Shown piece after piece: positions 57,505 through 64,000 of a stretch of DNA of 64,000 nucleotides. The notes under the pieces are model-generated. The model did not search any database and was not told where the DNA came from. It was given only the letters and a program-made list of their open reading frames with translations. This stretch comes from Thiohalocapsa sp. ML1 (GTDB taxonomy: Bacteria > Pseudomonadota > Gammaproteobacteria > Chromatiales > Chromatiaceae): NCBI RefSeq assembly GCF_001469165.1, contig NZ_JABX01000013.1:1-64000 (forward strand). The letters are read 5' to 3'. Position 1 is the stretch's first letter, and each line of letters starts with the position of its first letter. The position numbers were made by a program, and so were the translations under genes.

Positions 57505-58623
57505 ATGGGTCTTTTGAAGCCATTGCGAGGCGATACCGGCGGGCAGGTCATGCTCGGCGTGCTGCTGCTCGTCGCCATTGTCGTGCCGGTGCTGAACCTG
57601 GCGGTGCCCGATGGCAATCCGCTGCACGTCAGCACCTACACCGTGACGCTGCTGGGCAAGTACCTGACCTATGCGCTGCTCGCGGTGGCCGTGGACCTGG
57701 TCTGGGGCTATCTCGGGATATTGAGCCTTGGCCATGGGGCCTTCTTTGCGCTTGGCGGCTATGCGATGGGCATGTACCTGATGCGCCAGATCGGCGATCG
57801 CGGCGTCTATGGCGACCCGATCCTGCCGGACTTCATGGTGTTCCTGAACTGGCCGGAGCTGCCCTGGTTCTGGCAGGGCTTCGACCAATTCTGGTACGCG
57901 TCGCTGATGGTCGTGCTGGTGCCGGGCGTGTTGGCCTTCGTGTTCGGCTGGCTTGCGTTCCGTTCCCGTGTTACCGGCGTCTATCTGTCCATCATCACGC
58001 AGGCGCTCACCTATGCGCTGATGCTTGCCTTCTTCCGCAACGAGATGGGCTTCGGCGGCAACAATGGGCTCACGGACTTCAAGGACATCCTGGGCTTCAG
58101 CCTACAGTCGGACGCCACCCGCATCGGGCTCTTTCTGGCCTCAGCGCTGGCGCTGGCGCTCGCCTACCTGGCCTGCCGCTGGATCGTCGGCTCGCGGCTT
58201 GGTCGGGTGGCCGTCGCCATCCGCGATGCGGAGGCCCGCACGCGCTTCATCGGCTACCGCGTCGATCGTGTGAAGGTCGCCATCTGGACCTTCTCGGCCG
58301 TGCTGGCCGGCATCGCGGGCGCACTCTATGTGCCGCAGGTGGGCATCATCAACCCGGGCGAGTTTTCGCCGCTCAATAGCATTGAGCTGGTGATTTGGGT
58401 CGCCGTCGGCGGGCGTGCAACGCTCTATGGCGCGGTCATCGGGGCCATCGTCGTCAACTACGGCAAGAGCTACTTCAGCGGTGCCTTCCCGGAGGCTTGG
58501 CTGTTCGCCCTTGGCGGGCTCTTCGTCTTCGTGACGCTGTTCCTGCCGCAGGGCATCGCCGGGCTGTTCCGGCAGTTGCGGCGCCGGCGCAACGGCGCGG
58601 CGGCGGCGGGCGTGACGGCATGA
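57505..58623 (+). CDS. urtC: Urea ABC transporter permease UrtC
   Basis: UrtC is the second membrane subunit. The 372-residue protein has about nine membrane segments and the LivM-type motifs LVWGYLGILSLGHGAFFALG, MGFGGNNGLTDFKDILGF and the EAA-like loop RDAEARTRFIGYRVDRVKVA, which contacts the ATPases. The start at 57505 has AGGAAG upstream. Its stop overlaps a tiny ORF (ATGA, 58620-58676; MSAAPHGPRPGTAHWSLD), possibly a relic of an older urtD start. Confidence 0.95.
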   Translation: MGLLKPLRGDTGGQVMLGVLLLVAIVVPVLNLAVPDGNPLHVSTYTVTLLGKYLTYALLAVAVDLVWGYLGILSLGHGAFFALGGYAMGMYLMRQIGDRGVYGDPILPDFMVFLNWPELPWFWQGFDQFWYASLMVVLVPGVLAFVFGWLAFRSRVTGVYLSIITQALTYALMLAFFRNEMGFGGNNGLTDFKDILGFSLQSDATRIGLFLASALALALAYLACRWIVGSRLGRVAVAIRDAEARTRFIGYRVDRVKVAIWTFSAVLAGIAGALYVPQVGIINPGEFSPLNSIELVIWVAVGGRATLYGAVIGAIVVNYGKSYFSGAFPEAWLFALGGLFVFVTLFLPQGIAGLFRQLRRRRNGAAAAGVTA

Positions 58624-58707
58624 GCGCCGCCCCGCATGGCCCGCGCCCCGGGACCGCGCATTGGAGTCTAGATTGAAGACCAACCATCTGGTAAAGGGGG
58701 TGACAGC

Positions 58708-58869
58708 ATGAGCAACGGCAATGATGAGGCGCGGGATCTGCTGCGCCGCAACCGCGCGTTTGATTTCAGGTTTAGGCGTCAGTCTTGGCCCCAGTTCAGG
58801 GACGCCATTCGCCGCGACCGTCAGTTCGCGTTTGTGGTGAAGGCCAAGGGCCGGAAGCAGGAGGATTGA
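58708..58869 (+). CDS. 53-residue protein, paralogue of the UrtD N-terminal leader
   Basis: The small basic protein begins MSNGNDEARDLLRRNRAFDF and contains WPQFRDAIRRDRQFAFVV. It aligns over its full length with residues 1-48 of UrtD downstream (MSAGGDKGVRDLLQRGRAFD; LQFKESMRRDRTFDFMV): 20 or more positions are the same, with identical spacing. GGGGG TGA before the ATG gives a fair ribosome site. It ends two bases before the UrtD start. The two are thus tandem duplicates, one free and one fused to an ATPase. The function is unknown. Confidence 0.72.
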   Translation: MSNGNDEARDLLRRNRAFDFRFRRQSWPQFRDAIRRDRQFAFVVKAKGRKQED

Positions 58870-58871
58870 GC

Positions 58872-59774
58872 TTGAGCGCGGGTGGAGACAAAGGCGTGCG
58901 CGATCTGTTGCAGCGCGGTCGCGCCTTCGATTTCAGCGGCCAGCAGCAAGCGTGGCTCCAGTTCAAGGAGTCCATGCGCCGCGATCGAACCTTCGACTTC
59001 ATGGTCAACGTAAAGGACCTGAAGCTCGACGTGAGCCACGGCCCGATCCTCTACATTGAGGATCTGAACGTCAGCTTCGACGGCTTTAAGGCCATCAATA
59101 ATCTGAACTTCTATGTCGACGCCGGGGAGCTGCGCTGCGTCATCGGCGCCAACGGTGCCGGCAAGACGACGATGATGGACATCATCACCGGCAAAACGCG
59201 GCCGGACTCCGGCTCGGTCTTTTTCGGCCAGCAGATCGACCTGCTCAAGCTCAGCGAGCCCGAGATCGCCGAGATCGGCATCGGCCGCAAGTTCCAGAAG
59301 CCGACGGTGTTTGAGCACCACAGCGTGTTCGAGAACCTGGAGCTGGCCATGGCCGGCGACAAGCGCGTGTTTCGGACACTGTTCGCCAAGCTCAACGGCC
59401 CGCAGCGCGACCGCATCGACGAGGTGCTCGGCATCATCGGCCTCCGCGAGCATGCTCATCGCGACGCCGGCAGCCTATCCCATGGCCAGAAGCAATGGCT
59501 CGAGATCGGCATGCTGCTGATGCAGGACCCGCTCCTGCTGCTGGTGGACGAGCCCGTTGCGGGCATGACCCACCAGGAGATGGACCGCACCGCGGAGCTG
59601 TTGTTGTCGTTGCAGGGCAAGCACTCGGTGGTCGTCGTCGAGCACGATATGGATTTCGTCCGCTCCATCGCGAATCGCGTCACGGTGCTGCACCAGGGCA
59701 GTGTGCTCGCCGAGGGCAGCATGGAGCAGGTGCAGAACGACCCGCGGGTGGTGGAGGTTTATCTCGGCGAGTAG
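58872..59774 (+). CDS. urtD: Urea ABC transporter ATPase UrtD with N-terminal leader
   Basis: UrtD is one of two ATPases driving urea uptake. Translation most likely starts at the TTG at 58872: GGAGGA lies six bases upstream and the resulting protein (300 residues) begins MSAGGDKGVRDLLQRGRAFD. Typical UrtD begins near ILYIEDLNVSFDGFKAINNL (residue 58 here), so there is an extra leader of about 50 residues. ABC motifs are complete: Walker A GANGAGKTT, signature LSHGQKQWLEIG, Walker B LLLLVDEPVAGM, and the H-loop EHDMDF. Confidence 0.92.
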   Translation: MSAGGDKGVRDLLQRGRAFDFSGQQQAWLQFKESMRRDRTFDFMVNVKDLKLDVSHGPILYIEDLNVSFDGFKAINNLNFYVDAGELRCVIGANGAGKTTMMDIITGKTRPDSGSVFFGQQIDLLKLSEPEIAEIGIGRKFQKPTVFEHHSVFENLELAMAGDKRVFRTLFAKLNGPQRDRIDEVLGIIGLREHAHRDAGSLSHGQKQWLEIGMLLMQDPLLLLVDEPVAGMTHQEMDRTAELLLSLQGKHSVVVVEHDMDFVRSIANRVTVLHQGSVLAEGSMEQVQNDPRVVEVYLGE

Positions 59775-59810
59775 AGTTGCGGCGCACCTTGCCGCCGAGG
59801 GCCGACGCCA

Positions 59811-60254
59811 ATGAGCACCGACTACGACACCGATTTTCACGCTTGGGCACAGGAACAGGCCGGGCTGCTTCGGGCCGGACGCTTCAGCCAGCTCGATATC
59901 GAGCACGTCGCCGAGGAGATAGAGGACTTGGGCAAGCGGGAGCGGCGGGCCTTGCAGAGTCGGTTGGGCGTCCTGCTCGGGCACCTGCTCAAATGGTGTT
60001 ATCAGCCCGAGTACGTGAACCGCAAGTCGTGGCGCGCGACCATCAACGCCCAGCGGCGCTTGCTTGCACAGTTGCTCGATGAGAATCCCAGCCTGCGCGC
60101 CGGTCTGCCCCAGGTCATTGAGCGGGCCTATGCGGACGGTCTAGATCTGGCGGTGGCCGAGACGCCACTCGATTACGTTGCCTTTCCGGCGACCTGCCCA
60201 TGGTCGGTTGCTGAGATCCTCGGGGATCACTGGCCGGATGCTGCACCGGGATAG
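59811..60254 (+). CDS. DUF29 family protein
   Basis: The 147-residue product is a typical DUF29 protein: YDTDFHAWAQEQAGLLRAGR, LDIEHVAEEIEDLGKRERRA, LLGHLLKWCYQPEYVNRKSW and the C-terminal PWSVAEILGDHWPD. DUF29 proteins are common, often many per genome, in cyanobacteria and purple bacteria, and have no known function. It sits between urtD and urtE, 36 bases after urtD, and is not part of normal urt operons, so it has been inserted there. Confidence 0.92.
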   Translation: MSTDYDTDFHAWAQEQAGLLRAGRFSQLDIEHVAEEIEDLGKRERRALQSRLGVLLGHLLKWCYQPEYVNRKSWRATINAQRRLLAQLLDENPSLRAGLPQVIERAYADGLDLAVAETPLDYVAFPATCPWSVAEILGDHWPDAAPG

Positions 60255-60307
60255 CGCAACGCGCTTGGCGTTGCGGGGCGCTTTCCGGGTATGCCGAGGT
60301 TAGCTTG

Positions 60308-60362
60308 GAATCAAACCGATCGCGATCCCGATTGCGATTCCGATCCCGATTTCGATTTCGAT
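60308..60362. repeat. Hexamer array in front of urtE
   Basis: GATCGC/GATCCC/GATTGC/GATTCC/GATTTC hexamers run from 60308 to 60362, with the frame of urtE open through them (Arg-Ser-Arg-Phe repeats). The array ends next to the GGAG that serves urtE, so it forms the leader between the DUF29 gene and urtE. Confidence 0.88.
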
Positions 60363-60376
60363 GGAGCTCCGCCAAC

Positions 60377-61087
60377 GTGCTGACCATCTCCCGACTCAAT
60401 CAGTTCTATGGCGAAAGCCATACCCTTTGGGACCTGGATATCGAGGTGCCCGCTGGCCAGTGCACTTGCGTCATGGGCCGCAACGGCGTCGGCAAGACGA
60501 CGCTGATGCAATGCATCATGGGGCTGTTGCCGCTGCGTGGCGGCGACATGCGCTTCGATGGCGCCGAGATCGCCCGGCTGTCGGCGGAGCGCCGTGCCGA
60601 GCTCGGTATCGGCTACGTGCCCCAGGGCCGGCAGATCTTCCCGTTGCTCACGGTGCAGGAGAACCTCGAAATCGGCCTGCCCGCGCGGCGCGCCGGCAAG
60701 CGCCACAACGGCAAGGATCAAGTCCCGGACTTCATCTTCGCGCTGTTCCCGGTGCTAAAGGACATGCTCGGCCGCCGCGGCGGCGACCTGTCCGGCGGCC
60801 AGCAGCAGCAGCTCGCCATCGGGCGCGCGCTGGTGCTCGACCCCAAGCTCCTGATCCTCGACGAGCCCACCGAGGGCATCCAGCCCAACATTGTCCATGA
60901 GATCGGCGACATCATCCGCCACCTCATCGACGATCTCGGCCTCACCGTGCTCTTGGTTGAGCAGAAGCTCCCCTTCGCGCGGCGTGTCGCCGACCGCTTC
61001 GTCATCCTCGACCGCGGCCGGCTCATGGCCTCTGGGCCGATGCCGGAGCTGACCGACGAGCTGGTGAGGCAGTACCTGACCGTGTAA
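60377..61087 (+). CDS. urtE: Urea ABC transporter ATPase UrtE
   Basis: UrtE is the LivF-type second ATPase. The 236-residue protein starts with a GTG at 60377 (MLTISRLNQFYGESHTLWDL), with GGAG about ten bases upstream; the ATG at 60305 would add a hexamer-encoded Arg/Phe leader. Walker A is GRNGVGKTT, the signature LSGGQQQQLAIG, Walker B LLILDEPTEGIQPN and the H-loop region LLVEQKLPFA, in which the usual His is replaced as in other LivF-like proteins. No urease genes follow within the window. Confidence 0.94.
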   Translation: MLTISRLNQFYGESHTLWDLDIEVPAGQCTCVMGRNGVGKTTLMQCIMGLLPLRGGDMRFDGAEIARLSAERRAELGIGYVPQGRQIFPLLTVQENLEIGLPARRAGKRHNGKDQVPDFIFALFPVLKDMLGRRGGDLSGGQQQQLAIGRALVLDPKLLILDEPTEGIQPNIVHEIGDIIRHLIDDLGLTVLLVEQKLPFARRVADRFVILDRGRLMASGPMPELTDELVRQYLTV

Positions 61088-61165
61088 CGCTCCGGCGGGC
61101 TAGACGGGTGCGGCCTCCGCATCATGTCCATCAGATGGTGCTATGTCGCGCAGACGACACAAGAA

Positions 61166-61290
61166 AAAGATATGTCGCGCAGAGACGCAAAGGCGCAGAG
61201 AAGAAGAGAATGAGAAGAGCAGCGCAGTGGGAACATCGAGAAATGCTCTTTCTTCCTTTGCGTCTCTGCGTCTCTGCGCGAGTTTCTTCT
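61166..61290. repeat. GCAGAGACGCAAAGGCGCAGAG inverted repeat pair
   Basis: The left arm CGCAGAGACGCAAAGGCGCA (from 61176) and the right arm CTTTGCGTCTCTGCGTCTC (from 61257) are complementary over about 20 bases with a loop of around 60. A third copy of the right-arm type (GCGCCTTTGCGTCTCTGCGC) is at 63098-63118. Similar GCGTCTTTGCG/CTCTGCG elements are spread over many unrelated bacterial genomes. The 323-base spacer has no gene. Confidence 0.85.
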
Positions 61291-61410
61291 TGTTCTCCTT
61301 CTGCGCGAGCCTTTTCTTGCCGCATCGCAACGGGTTTCGACATCATTTCGAGGCCGCACCCGGCTAGACCAGGGGATGTTGGGGTTCGCACGTCATTCTA
61401 GCGATACGGG

Positions 61411-61845
61411 TTAGTAGGCGCAGAATTCCACCGAAGAAAACGCCGACTCCGAGAGAACCATGATCTCGTAATCACCCCTCGCGGTAGTGCGATAGTGAAT
61501 CTCGTTGGCGGCTACGTTTTGACCCGGAATCTTTCCCGTCGGGCCGGTCACATAAACGTCAAACTGCCGACTGTTTCCCGTGTTACGTGAGATGAAGGTT
61601 TGATCTCGGCCTAACCCCAAAACGAAGCGTTTGCCTCCGGAGAAGTCGCCGGTATAGCTTCCGCAGTAGCTTCCCTTTGCAAATACAATACGCGTAGTCT
61701 CGGCCTGCGTCGCGAGAGGTAGAACACCGATGCCCGTCAACGATCTCCTCGGCGTAGAAGTCGCGAAGGTGCTGGAGGGCGTCTCTCGTGCCGAGGCTCT
61801 GCCTCGGCACGTGTCTTCGCGGCTCTGCCGCCCGGCGCCCTGCAC
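61411..61845 (-). CDS. Exported protein of unknown function, 5' end doubtful
   Basis: The C-terminal 100 residues (IVFAKGSYCGSYTGDFSGGK; RDQTFISRNTGNSRQFDVYV; LSESAFSSVEFCAY) form a compact beta-rich domain with two Cys, a type seen in small secreted bacterial proteins. It is preceded by LTGIGVLPLATQAETT, which looks like the end of a signal peptide, but the charged start is missing: upstream codons (MQGAGRQSREDTC) do not look like a leader. Either translation starts at the TTG at 61740 or the 5' end has been lost. Confidence 0.5.
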   Translation of the reverse strand: MQGAGRQSREDTCRGRASARETPSSTFATSTPRRSLTGIGVLPLATQAETTRIVFAKGSYCGSYTGDFSGGKRFVLGLGRDQTFISRNTGNSRQFDVYVTGPTGKIPGQNVAANEIHYRTTARGDYEIMVLSESAFSSVEFCAY

Positions 61846-62067
61846 TGGTGGCAGAGCCGTCGGGCGGAATACGCTGCGGAGTGGGATCCTCGGCGCCGCT
61901 CAGAATGGGTGTACTTCCCGCCGTGCCCATTCCTCATCGCCCTAGGGGCAGAGCGCCCTTCGAGGCGCGACGCCGCTGGAGCGGTGTCGCGAGTGGATTG
62001 CGATTGCGTGACCGGCTGAGTGGCGACCGCGCCGGCTCCCGTGGCCGGGAGCCGGACCGGGCTCGGG
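61846..62067. other. Repeat-rich spacer
   Basis: It contains a GACGCCGCTGGAGCGGTGTC hairpin (61970-61989) followed by sequence similar to 11700-11770 in the opposite orientation, and GGCTCTGCC...GGCAGAGCC (61816-61855). No gene is seen. Confidence 0.6.
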
Positions 62068-62208
62068 TCAGAGAGCAAGCAGCCAGAGGCTTGCGGCGGT
62101 GAGCAGGGCCAGCAGGGCGACGGTGCGCGGGGCGGCGCCGTGGGATGGCTCGGCGCGCAACGCGATGGCGGCGGGGCGACGATGCTGATGGATGCGGCGT
62201 CTGCTCAT
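62068..62208 (-). CDS. Possible 46-residue basic tail-anchored protein
   Basis: The frame encodes MSRRRIHQHRRPAAIALRAE, then a single C-terminal hydrophobic segment (TVALLALLTAASLWLLAL). It starts three bases after the stop of the preceding small frame, so it could be translated by coupling. No strong ribosome site and no family are seen. Confidence 0.35.
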   Translation of the reverse strand: MSRRRIHQHRRPAAIALRAEPSHGAAPRTVALLALLTAASLWLLAL

Positions 62209-62211
62209 GCT

Positions 62212-62416
62212 CAGCACCCCACGATACAGCTTTGGGCGAGGATCTGGGCCTCGATGACGCGGTCGAAGGCTGGGTTGCGGTGCGTGCCAGTCATCTGTGC
62301 CAGTTGCAGCGCCGTCGGGGCGAAGCCGTAGGGTTCGTAGTCGTCGCCGGAGTCCGCACGCAGTCCGCGTAGCCGGCGGGGTCGAGGTTCGCATAGTCGC
62401 TCTCGCGCATGGTCAT
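62212..62416 (-). pseudogene. Small gene with probable frameshift, ending QSCIVGC
   Basis: An ATG at 62416 with a good GGAGA ribosome site begins MTMRESDYANLDPAGYADCV, but this frame soon ends in an unrelated tail. The neighbouring frame, from about 62355, reads ADSGDDYEPYGFAPTALQLA, then QMTGTHRNPAFDRVIEAQIL, and ends AQSCIVGC. Joining the two near 62357 gives a sensible protein of about 65 residues. The Cys-rich end and small size may suggest a precursor peptide, but this is a guess. Confidence 0.4.
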
Positions 62417-62778
62417 TGTCTCCGCTTGGATGGACCGCTGTTGGCCGGAAGGCTTGTTAACGGTATTGCGAAGGGCGTGCCAGGGGGCGGCGGTGCGGCT
62501 GGGTCAGTCGCTGGCGTGCAGGTTAAGGTCTTGTGACGACGAGTATTTTCGGTCAGCGCCCGAGCGCATCATCGCAGTGGTCGACGATCTGGTTGCGCGC
62601 CTGGGGTGCATGTACCGACCGTTTGGGTAGGTTTTGCCCGTTGTCGGTGCATTGCAGGTGGCGGGAGGTCGGGAGTGTCGGATGCACTCCTTGGCTCGTG
62701 CGATGTCGCTTAGGAACGCTTCAGAAACACGCGGTACAGTCGGCGGTCTCGCCTAGGGTAGGGCTCCTTGCCGTCTTC
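62417..62778. other. Spacer with no recognisable gene
   Basis: No convincing frame, RNA gene or repeat is seen here. Open frames on the plus strand (for instance at 62533) run into the hexamer arrays and are not protein-like. Confidence 0.5.
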
Positions 62779-62968
62779 ATCGAAATCGAAATCGGTATCG
62801 AAATCGCGCCTCTAACCGCGATAGATGCTCTGATCAACCGATCGAAAAGACGGCAGGTGCGTGCTTCTCGTGGCCCGGTGTCATGTCGTGCCGATCCCGA
62901 TAGCGATCCCGATAGCGATCCCGATAGCGATCCCGATAGCGATCCCGATTTCGATTTCGATAGCGATT
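62779..62968. repeat. Two hexamer arrays, the second of 12-bp period (CGATCCCGATAG)
   Basis: GAAATC/GGTATC hexamers (62779-62806) are separated by about 85 bases from GATCCCGATAGC repeated four times and then GATTTC/GATAGC (62891-62968). The two arrays are partly complementary (GAAATC against GATTTC), like the arms of a composite element that has been opened by intervening sequence. Confidence 0.85.
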
Positions 62969-63071
62969 GAGTACCGGTAATTTCATAGACGCAAAGGGCA
63001 GACGCAGAATTGGTCGATTCAACCAACATAATGTGCCTTAGTCGCGGATTCTGAATGCGTTTCTCAAATCT

Positions 63072-63122
63072 CTATCTCTCTTCTCTTCTCTTCTCTGCGC
63101 CTTTGCGTCTCTGCGCGAGATA
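63072..63122. repeat. TCTTC run and GCGCCTTTGCGTCTCTGCGC repeat
   Basis: TCTCTTC repeats lead into CTGCGCCTTTGCGTCTCTGC, the same element as at 61166-61290. It lies alone here, without an inverted partner nearby. Confidence 0.8.
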
Positions 63123-63215
63123 TCTTTCTCCCGGCTGCGATCGCCCAACGTCGGGTAGCGCTACGCTGACCCGGTTGACGAGTGTACCGCTCTCTTGTGA
63201 ATCTTCACGGGACAT

Positions 63216-63263
63216 CCGGCGCGGGCATTGAGCCCGCGCCGGATGCGGCCGACTAAAGTCGGC
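63216..63263. repeat. Two REP-like hairpins downstream of nifS
   Basis: CCGGCGCGGGC-ATTGA-GCCCGCGCCGG (63216-63242) is a perfect 11-bp stem, and GCCGACT-AA-AGTCGGC (63248-63263) a perfect 7-bp stem followed by GCACCCGGG. They start 23 bases past the nifS stop and probably terminate it. The second hairpin is of the same family as the carB-greA palindromes. Confidence 0.8.
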
Positions 63264-63285
63264 GCACCCGGGGGTGCTCGGGTGC

Positions 63286-64000
63286 TCAGGCGTAGGCGGG
63301 CTGGAAGGCCAGCTCGGGCTCCGTGACCGGCGCATTGGCGGCGGCGTCCCAGTAGGGCGAGAGCTTGCGGAGCTGGGCGACGATGGGCGGCACGGCCGCG
63401 ATGACGCGGTCGATCTCCTCGGCCGTGTTGTAGCGCGACAGCGAGAAGCGCGTGGTGCCGTGGGCGGCGGTGAAGGGGATGTCCATGGCGCGCATGACGT
63501 GGCTCGGCTCCAGGGAGCCAGACGTGCAGGCGGAGCCGCTGGAGGCCGCGATGCCGAGCTTGTTCAGCAGCAGCAGGATGGCCTCGCCCTCGATGTATTC
63601 AAACGCGATGTTGCAGGTGTTCGGCAGCCGGTTGGTGGGGTCGCCGGTGACAAAGCAGCTCGGCACCGTGGCGAGGATGCCCTTCTCCAGCCGGTCTCGC
63701 AGCATGCGGACCTGCGTCTTTTCTTCATCGATGTGCGCCAGCGCCAGCTCGCAGGCCTTGCCCAGCGCGACGATGGAGGCGCTGTTCTCGGTGCCGGCGC
63801 GCCGGCCGCGCTCTTGGTGGCCGCCGCGCAGCAGCGGGCGGAAGCGCGTGCCGCGACGCAGGTAGAGCACGCCGACGCCCTTCGGCGCATGCAGCTTGTG
63901 CCCGGACAGCGACAGCATGTCGATGGCGGTGTGCTTGAGGTCGATGGGCACCTTGCCGACGGCCTGCACTGCGTCGGTGTGGAACATGACGCCGGCGGAG
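63286..64000 (-). CDS. nifS: Cysteine desulfurase NifS (C-terminal part, runs off the window)
   Basis: NifS supplies sulfur for nitrogenase iron-sulfur clusters. The visible 238 or so residues include the PLP lysine in SLSGHKLHAPKGVGVLYLRR, the GGHQERGRRAGTENSASIVA loop, and the catalytic cysteine in SSGSACTSGSLEPSHVM. The wording LHAPKGVGVLYLRRGTRFRP and the C-terminal RFSLSRYNTAEEIDRVIAAV are closer to NifS than to IscS. The start lies beyond position 64000. It suggests the organism fixes nitrogen. Confidence 0.9.
   Translation of the reverse strand, partial: SAGVMFHTDAVQAVGKVPIDLKHTAIDMLSLSGHKLHAPKGVGVLYLRRGTRFRPLLRGGHQERGRRAGTENSASIVALGKACELALAHIDEEKTQVRMLRDRLEKGILATVPSCFVTGDPTNRLPNTCNIAFEYIEGEAILLLLNKLGIAASSGSACTSGSLEPSHVMRAMDIPFTAAHGTTRFSLSRYNTAEEIDRVIAAVPPIVAQLRKLSPYWDAAANAPVTEPELAFQPAYA

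Overview
The window is high-GC gammaproteobacterial DNA. The best guess is a purple sulfur bacterium or close relative (Chromatiales). This rests on a NifS-type cysteine desulfurase, a urea ABC transporter behind a sigma-54-type promoter, an HrcA/CIRCE-controlled dnaK cluster, an efp-epmA pair, gamma-type housekeeping genes (recN, nadK, ubiA, dsbA, carAB, greA, darP), and intergenic spaces crowded with short tandem and palindromic repeats. The taxonomic call is inference; no rRNA gene is present.

Layout. 1-10.3 kb: a SIMPL-domain protein, recN and nadK on the minus strand, then hrcA-grpE-dnaK-dnaJ on the plus strand, led by a sigma-70-like promoter and a perfect CIRCE operator, then a DMT-type exporter. 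10.5-15.7 kb: a small lipoprotein, darP, a 299-bp tandem duplication, then a queuosine-precursor cluster of a three-domain QueD-like protein, QueE and a polytopic membrane protein. 15.7-19.3 kb: a decayed accessory island with a truncated SNF2-like helicase, a PIN toxin-antitoxin pair, a truncated sacsin/HSP90-like ATPase and a Uma2 remnant. It is flanked by a direct repeat, the right copy of which belongs to an internally deleted copy of the membrane-protein gene. 19.3-31.1 kb: methyltransferase, patatin, cupin, a TPR remnant carrying an out-of-frame octamer repeat, purC, ridA, a HEPN/MNT toxin-antitoxin pair, mltB, yjbQ and recG. 31.4-39.1 kb: small unknown genes, a three-gene envelope-stress-type operon (amphipathic helix protein, holin-like protein, DUF3618), a DUF4914 protein with a partner gene, and a small membrane protein. 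39.4-51.4 kb: ubiA, dsbA, carA, carB, greA, a DUF2845 protein, an alpha/beta hydrolase, a membrane protein, efp and epmA. 51.7-53.3 kb: an AAA-ATPase-like/nuclease gene broken by one base. 53.7-61.1 kb: urtABCDE with a predicted sigma-54 promoter, repeat arrays inside the operon, a DUF29 gene, and a small ORF that is a paralogue of the unusual UrtD N-terminal leader. 61.1-64 kb: repeat-rich DNA with a few small or decayed genes, ending in the 3' part of nifS.

The most unusual property of the window is its repeat landscape. Several distinct families recur in almost every long spacer: hexamers built from GATCGG/GATTTC/GATAGC, inverted heptamer GGGCCRA arrays, REP-like palindromes, GACACCGC hairpins, and 14-, 15- and 28-bp tandem arrays. 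Some are joined as modules in a recurring order, one has extended an ORF, and some sit inside operons. Alongside them, the UrtD leader paralogue, the triplicated QueD protein with one intact active site, and the repeat-bounded island of truncated ATPases are the points most worth following up.
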